DNA of 35,000 nt, from assembly GCA_009760855.2 (NCBI GenBank), contig WPIO01000005.1:1540001-1575000 (forward strand), in the 5' to 3' direction. Source of the DNA: Cristatella mucedo. Taxonomy: Eukaryota; Bryozoa; Phylactolaemata; Cristatellidae. The notes beneath the pieces were generated by a model. It saw only the letters and a list, made by a program, of their open reading frames with translations. It did not search any database and was not told where the DNA came from. This document shows positions 32,343 through 35,000 of this stretch, in pieces (position 1 is the first letter of the stretch; every line of letters begins with the position of its first letter). The position numbers and the translations under genes were made by a program.

Positions 32343-33508
32343 TTTCCTTCAGTCGCCGGTCCCAGCCCAGAGGCCCGCTCCGCCCACGGCCAGTGCGGTG
32401 GCGGCGTAAGTGTCTATTTGAGACGTGGGACTAGGGCGTGGCGCTTGGTCGCTCGCTGCGCTCGTTCGCTGCGCCGCCCGGAAGAGCGCGCCCGCGCCGC
32501 CCAGGCTGCCGCAGTACGCGAAAGCTAACGGTCGGCGCACCGGTCGGCGTCGCCAGAGTTGAGGGCTGGTCGTGCCAGCGTGCGGCCACGCTCCGGGACA
32601 TGCGGCGATGCGGCTAGAGGACTCGCGTGGGGAAGGAGAGGCACCGTCCCTTCTACGGCGCCTCTCGGTCGCCGCCACCGGCGCCTGGTGCACGCTAATG
32701 CGATCGGGGCATTTAGCGCCATTCAGCACGCCGGCCTTCCACTCCAGAATCAAGGGGTCTACGCAAGCCGCGTCCAAAGAGCGGAAGGAGGAGGAGGAGG
32801 AGGAGGCTGGGTTGCCTAAGGATTGAGTGGGAGGTAGAGCCCAGACTGCTGCCCGCTGCGGGTACCGGGGCAGCTATCGCTTAGTCGTAGAGATTCGCTC
32901 TTATCAAGTCGGCAGCTGCCGACGGGAATCGACTAGCTCGCGGTCGATTAATGGCTCCGGCGGACGAGCGGCCGCGCGCAATTTGCCGCGAAATTTGCTG
33001 TCAGCCAGAGATGCATCTCGTGTCGCAATCGCGAGCAGCCTGAGCACTGCTGAGTTCGACTAAAAGCGCTGCGTACCGAATCGCCGAAATTCATCCAGGT
33101 GCTCGCAGCAACATCGTCTAACAAGTTCGTCAAGTCGCTCGTTCGGTCCGCCATTCGTTCACTTCCATTTAACTAAGCTTGCTTTTTCGTATCCGAAAAT
33201 ACCGTGCCACTCACACGGACGCTCGGGCTACCGAGTGGCTCTTCCCAAGTTCAACGCCGAGTCGTTGACAGCTGAATTTTTCTTTCTCGAATTTGTAAGA
33301 AACAAAGTCAGACAGTTTGATGTGAAATATAAATAGACTAGCCGCCATTACCTAAGTCGGATGAGGAAAAAGAAAATCAGTCAAAAGCAGCACGTACAAC
33401 GATTGACTATCTCCGATTGAGCGCGAGATCGTGAGAGCAAGCTGCCGTGGCTTCTGAACTGAAGGCGATTGTCTGGAGCGAAGCCCGCTGGTCCCTACTG
33501 ACGCGCGA
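32343..33508. other. Interval without recognised gene
   Basis: It is GC-rich, with a GGA run at about 32784-32806. Overlapping open frames occur on both strands without recognisable domains. Confidence 0.5.
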
Positions 33509-34065
33509 AAGCGAAGGCGAGGCTGAAGCGAAGGCGAGGCTGAAGCGAAGGCGAGGCTGAAGCGAAGGCGAGGCTGAAGCGAAGGCGAGGCTGAAGCGAA
33601 GGCGAGGCTGAAGCGAAGGCGAGGCTGAAGCGAAGGCGAGGCTGAAGCGAAGGCGAGGCTGAAGCGAAGGCGAGGCTGAAGCGAAGGCGAGGCTGAAGGG
33701 GAGGCTGAAAGGCGAGGCTGAAGCGAAGGCGAGGCTGAAGCGAAGGCGAGGCTGAAGCGAAGGCGAGGCTGAAGCGAAGGCGAGGCTGAAGCGAAGGCGA
33801 GGCTGAAGCGAAGGCGAGGCTGAAGCGAAGGCGAGGCTGAAGCGAAGGCGAGGCTGAAGCGAAGGCGAGGCTGAAGCGAAGGCGAGGCGAGGCTGAAGCG
33901 AAGGCGAGGCTGAAGCGAAGGCGAGGCTGAAGCGAAGGCGAGGCTGAAGCGAAGGCGAGGCTGAAGCGAAGGCGAGGCTGAAGCGAAGGCGAGGCTGAAG
34001 CGAAGGCGAGGCTGAAGCGAAGGCGAGGCTGAAGCGAAGGCGAGGCTGAAGCGAAGGCGAGGCTG
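33509..34065. repeat. 17 bp minisatellite, about 33 copies
   Basis: The unit is AAGCGAAGGCGAGGCTG, nearly invariant. Two irregular spots occur: short units around 33690-33718 and an extra GGCGA near 33883-33895. On the minus strand the array has no stop in any frame, so three units (51 bp) read as a 17-residue repeat (LQPRLRFSLAFASASPS). The long frames this creates (up to 283 codons) are not evidence of a gene. Confidence 0.97.
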
Positions 34066-35000
34066 AAGCGAGAACGAAGGAGACGGAGAAAGAGAATGAA
34101 GGAGACGGCGGAGCGCCGGCTCAAAGCGCAGCATCCTTAGGATCCGCGCAGACAGACGGACGCGTGCAGGCGGCGATAGAACAGATGGACGGCGATTGGG
34201 CAACGCCGCATCTTCACAAATAGCTCCGCGTCGTCAGCGTAGAGCTTTGCATTCCGCCGCCGCAGAGGAGTCTCAGATGCGCGCACAACCAGCCCTGGAA
34301 TAGCGGGTTCAAAGAGTCGTGATCGTGAATAATCAAACATCGTGGGTTCAAATCCTGCAGCAGGCCATTCTCACATTATCATAGCGTGCTTGTAGCTAAG
34401 TGAATGCCGCTCGCGCTATTCTGTAAGCGCGTTTGTTAAATCAGCCGAACTTAGCATTCTATACCTTTTTATGCATCCTTAATTAAGCACTTCATATTTC
34501 CTAGTAGGTCTCCTGATAACAGGCTTAAGCCAGTTTGGAGCCTTGTGGCGGCTACGCATTTGTCAAAGTGGGTAGCCTTCACCACCGGTTCTCCGTCATC
34601 TGCTGAACAGGTGTGACCTACCGGTGCAAAACCGAGGTCCTGGCGCCGCAGTGGGGCTGATAAGCAAAATATTGCTTATTAAGCTGCTGAGGTGCTCGCA
34701 GCAACAGCTACATTTAGCAGACGACCCGCCATTTTCTTTAAAATACAGTAGAAATACCGCGAATATTGCCATGCCTGTCAACGTTGCTAGTTATTTCCTC
34801 AAAACTCCTTTTCTAAAAAATGGCAACTGCGTCTGCCACTCATTCATTCCGTTTTTCCAAGTAAATCGGGTGAGGTTTAAGCGTTTAAAGCGTAATCTGC
34901 ACTTGGCTTGATAAGCAAAATATCAAGACAGGGAAATGTGCGTCGTGAAGCGCCACTCCTCTGACAACATCAGGGGCACGCCTCCTGAAGCTTAAGATTT
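34066..35000. other. Right-end interval
   Basis: A B-box-like GGGTTCAAATCCTGCAGC at about 34343 suggests a tRNA-like SINE remnant. GATAAGCAAAATAT occurs twice (about 34659 and 34910). No gene was recognised. Confidence 0.45.

Noticed and set aside
33352-34203. 283-codon minus-strand frame with 17-residue repeats
   Set aside because: It is generated by the stop-free 17 bp minisatellite; the flanks show no splice sites or domain.
34320-34375. Possible tRNA gene
   Set aside because: Only the B-box-like GGGTTCAAATCC is convincing; no complete cloverleaf could be drawn, so it is treated as a SINE remnant.

Overview
The window looks like GC-rich, repeat-laden animal nuclear DNA. It has spliced genes with GT-AG introns, long (GA)n, (CT)n and (CAG)n tracts, degenerate non-LTR retrotransposon ends and tRNA-headed SINEs. 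CpG does not look strongly depleted by eye, which argues against a typical jawed vertebrate. The one clear gene is a chordate-style neuregulin, so an invertebrate chordate, a jawless vertebrate or another bilaterian with this architecture are all possible. I cannot name the species.

Region 1 (1 to about 7.85 kb, + strand) is the extracellular and transmembrane half of a neuregulin-type growth factor gene. It is cut by the left edge of the window. I could join the exons by splice signals and reading phase: a GGF/NRG2-like N-terminal exon (1-159), two exons making one Ig domain (2581-2767, 3131-3261), a Ser/Thr/Pro spacer exon (5134-5214), a spacer exon that runs into the first part of the EGF domain (5705-5966), two alternative exons that can each complete the EGF domain (6587-6660 and 7344-7417), and a transmembrane exon (7723-7846). 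The joined frame is open for 338 codons plus two bases. The two alternative exons are both 74 nt, both start in phase 2 and end in phase 1, and resemble the vertebrate beta and alpha EGF variants. Frame arithmetic requires exactly one of them, so mutually exclusive splicing is predicted.

Region 2 (about 7.85-13.9 kb) is GC-rich with CAG, GCTA, poly-C and a roughly 500 bp (CT)n tract. It holds several phase-compatible but unproven candidates for cytoplasmic-domain exons (8616-8901, 10075-10314, 10990-11313, about 13695-13795).

Region 3 (about 13.9-35 kb) has no gene I can defend. It is a graveyard of retroelements: a 5'-truncated LINE with the C-terminal part of its protein (17881-18700), at least four more pieces of its 3' end in both orientations, a second LINE type and a SINE family that share one conserved 3' hairpin tail, a second tRNA-headed SINE family, AT-rich islands, several perfect short-spaced inverted repeats (one a spacerless 62 bp palindrome), and a 17 bp minisatellite of about 33 copies (33509-34065).
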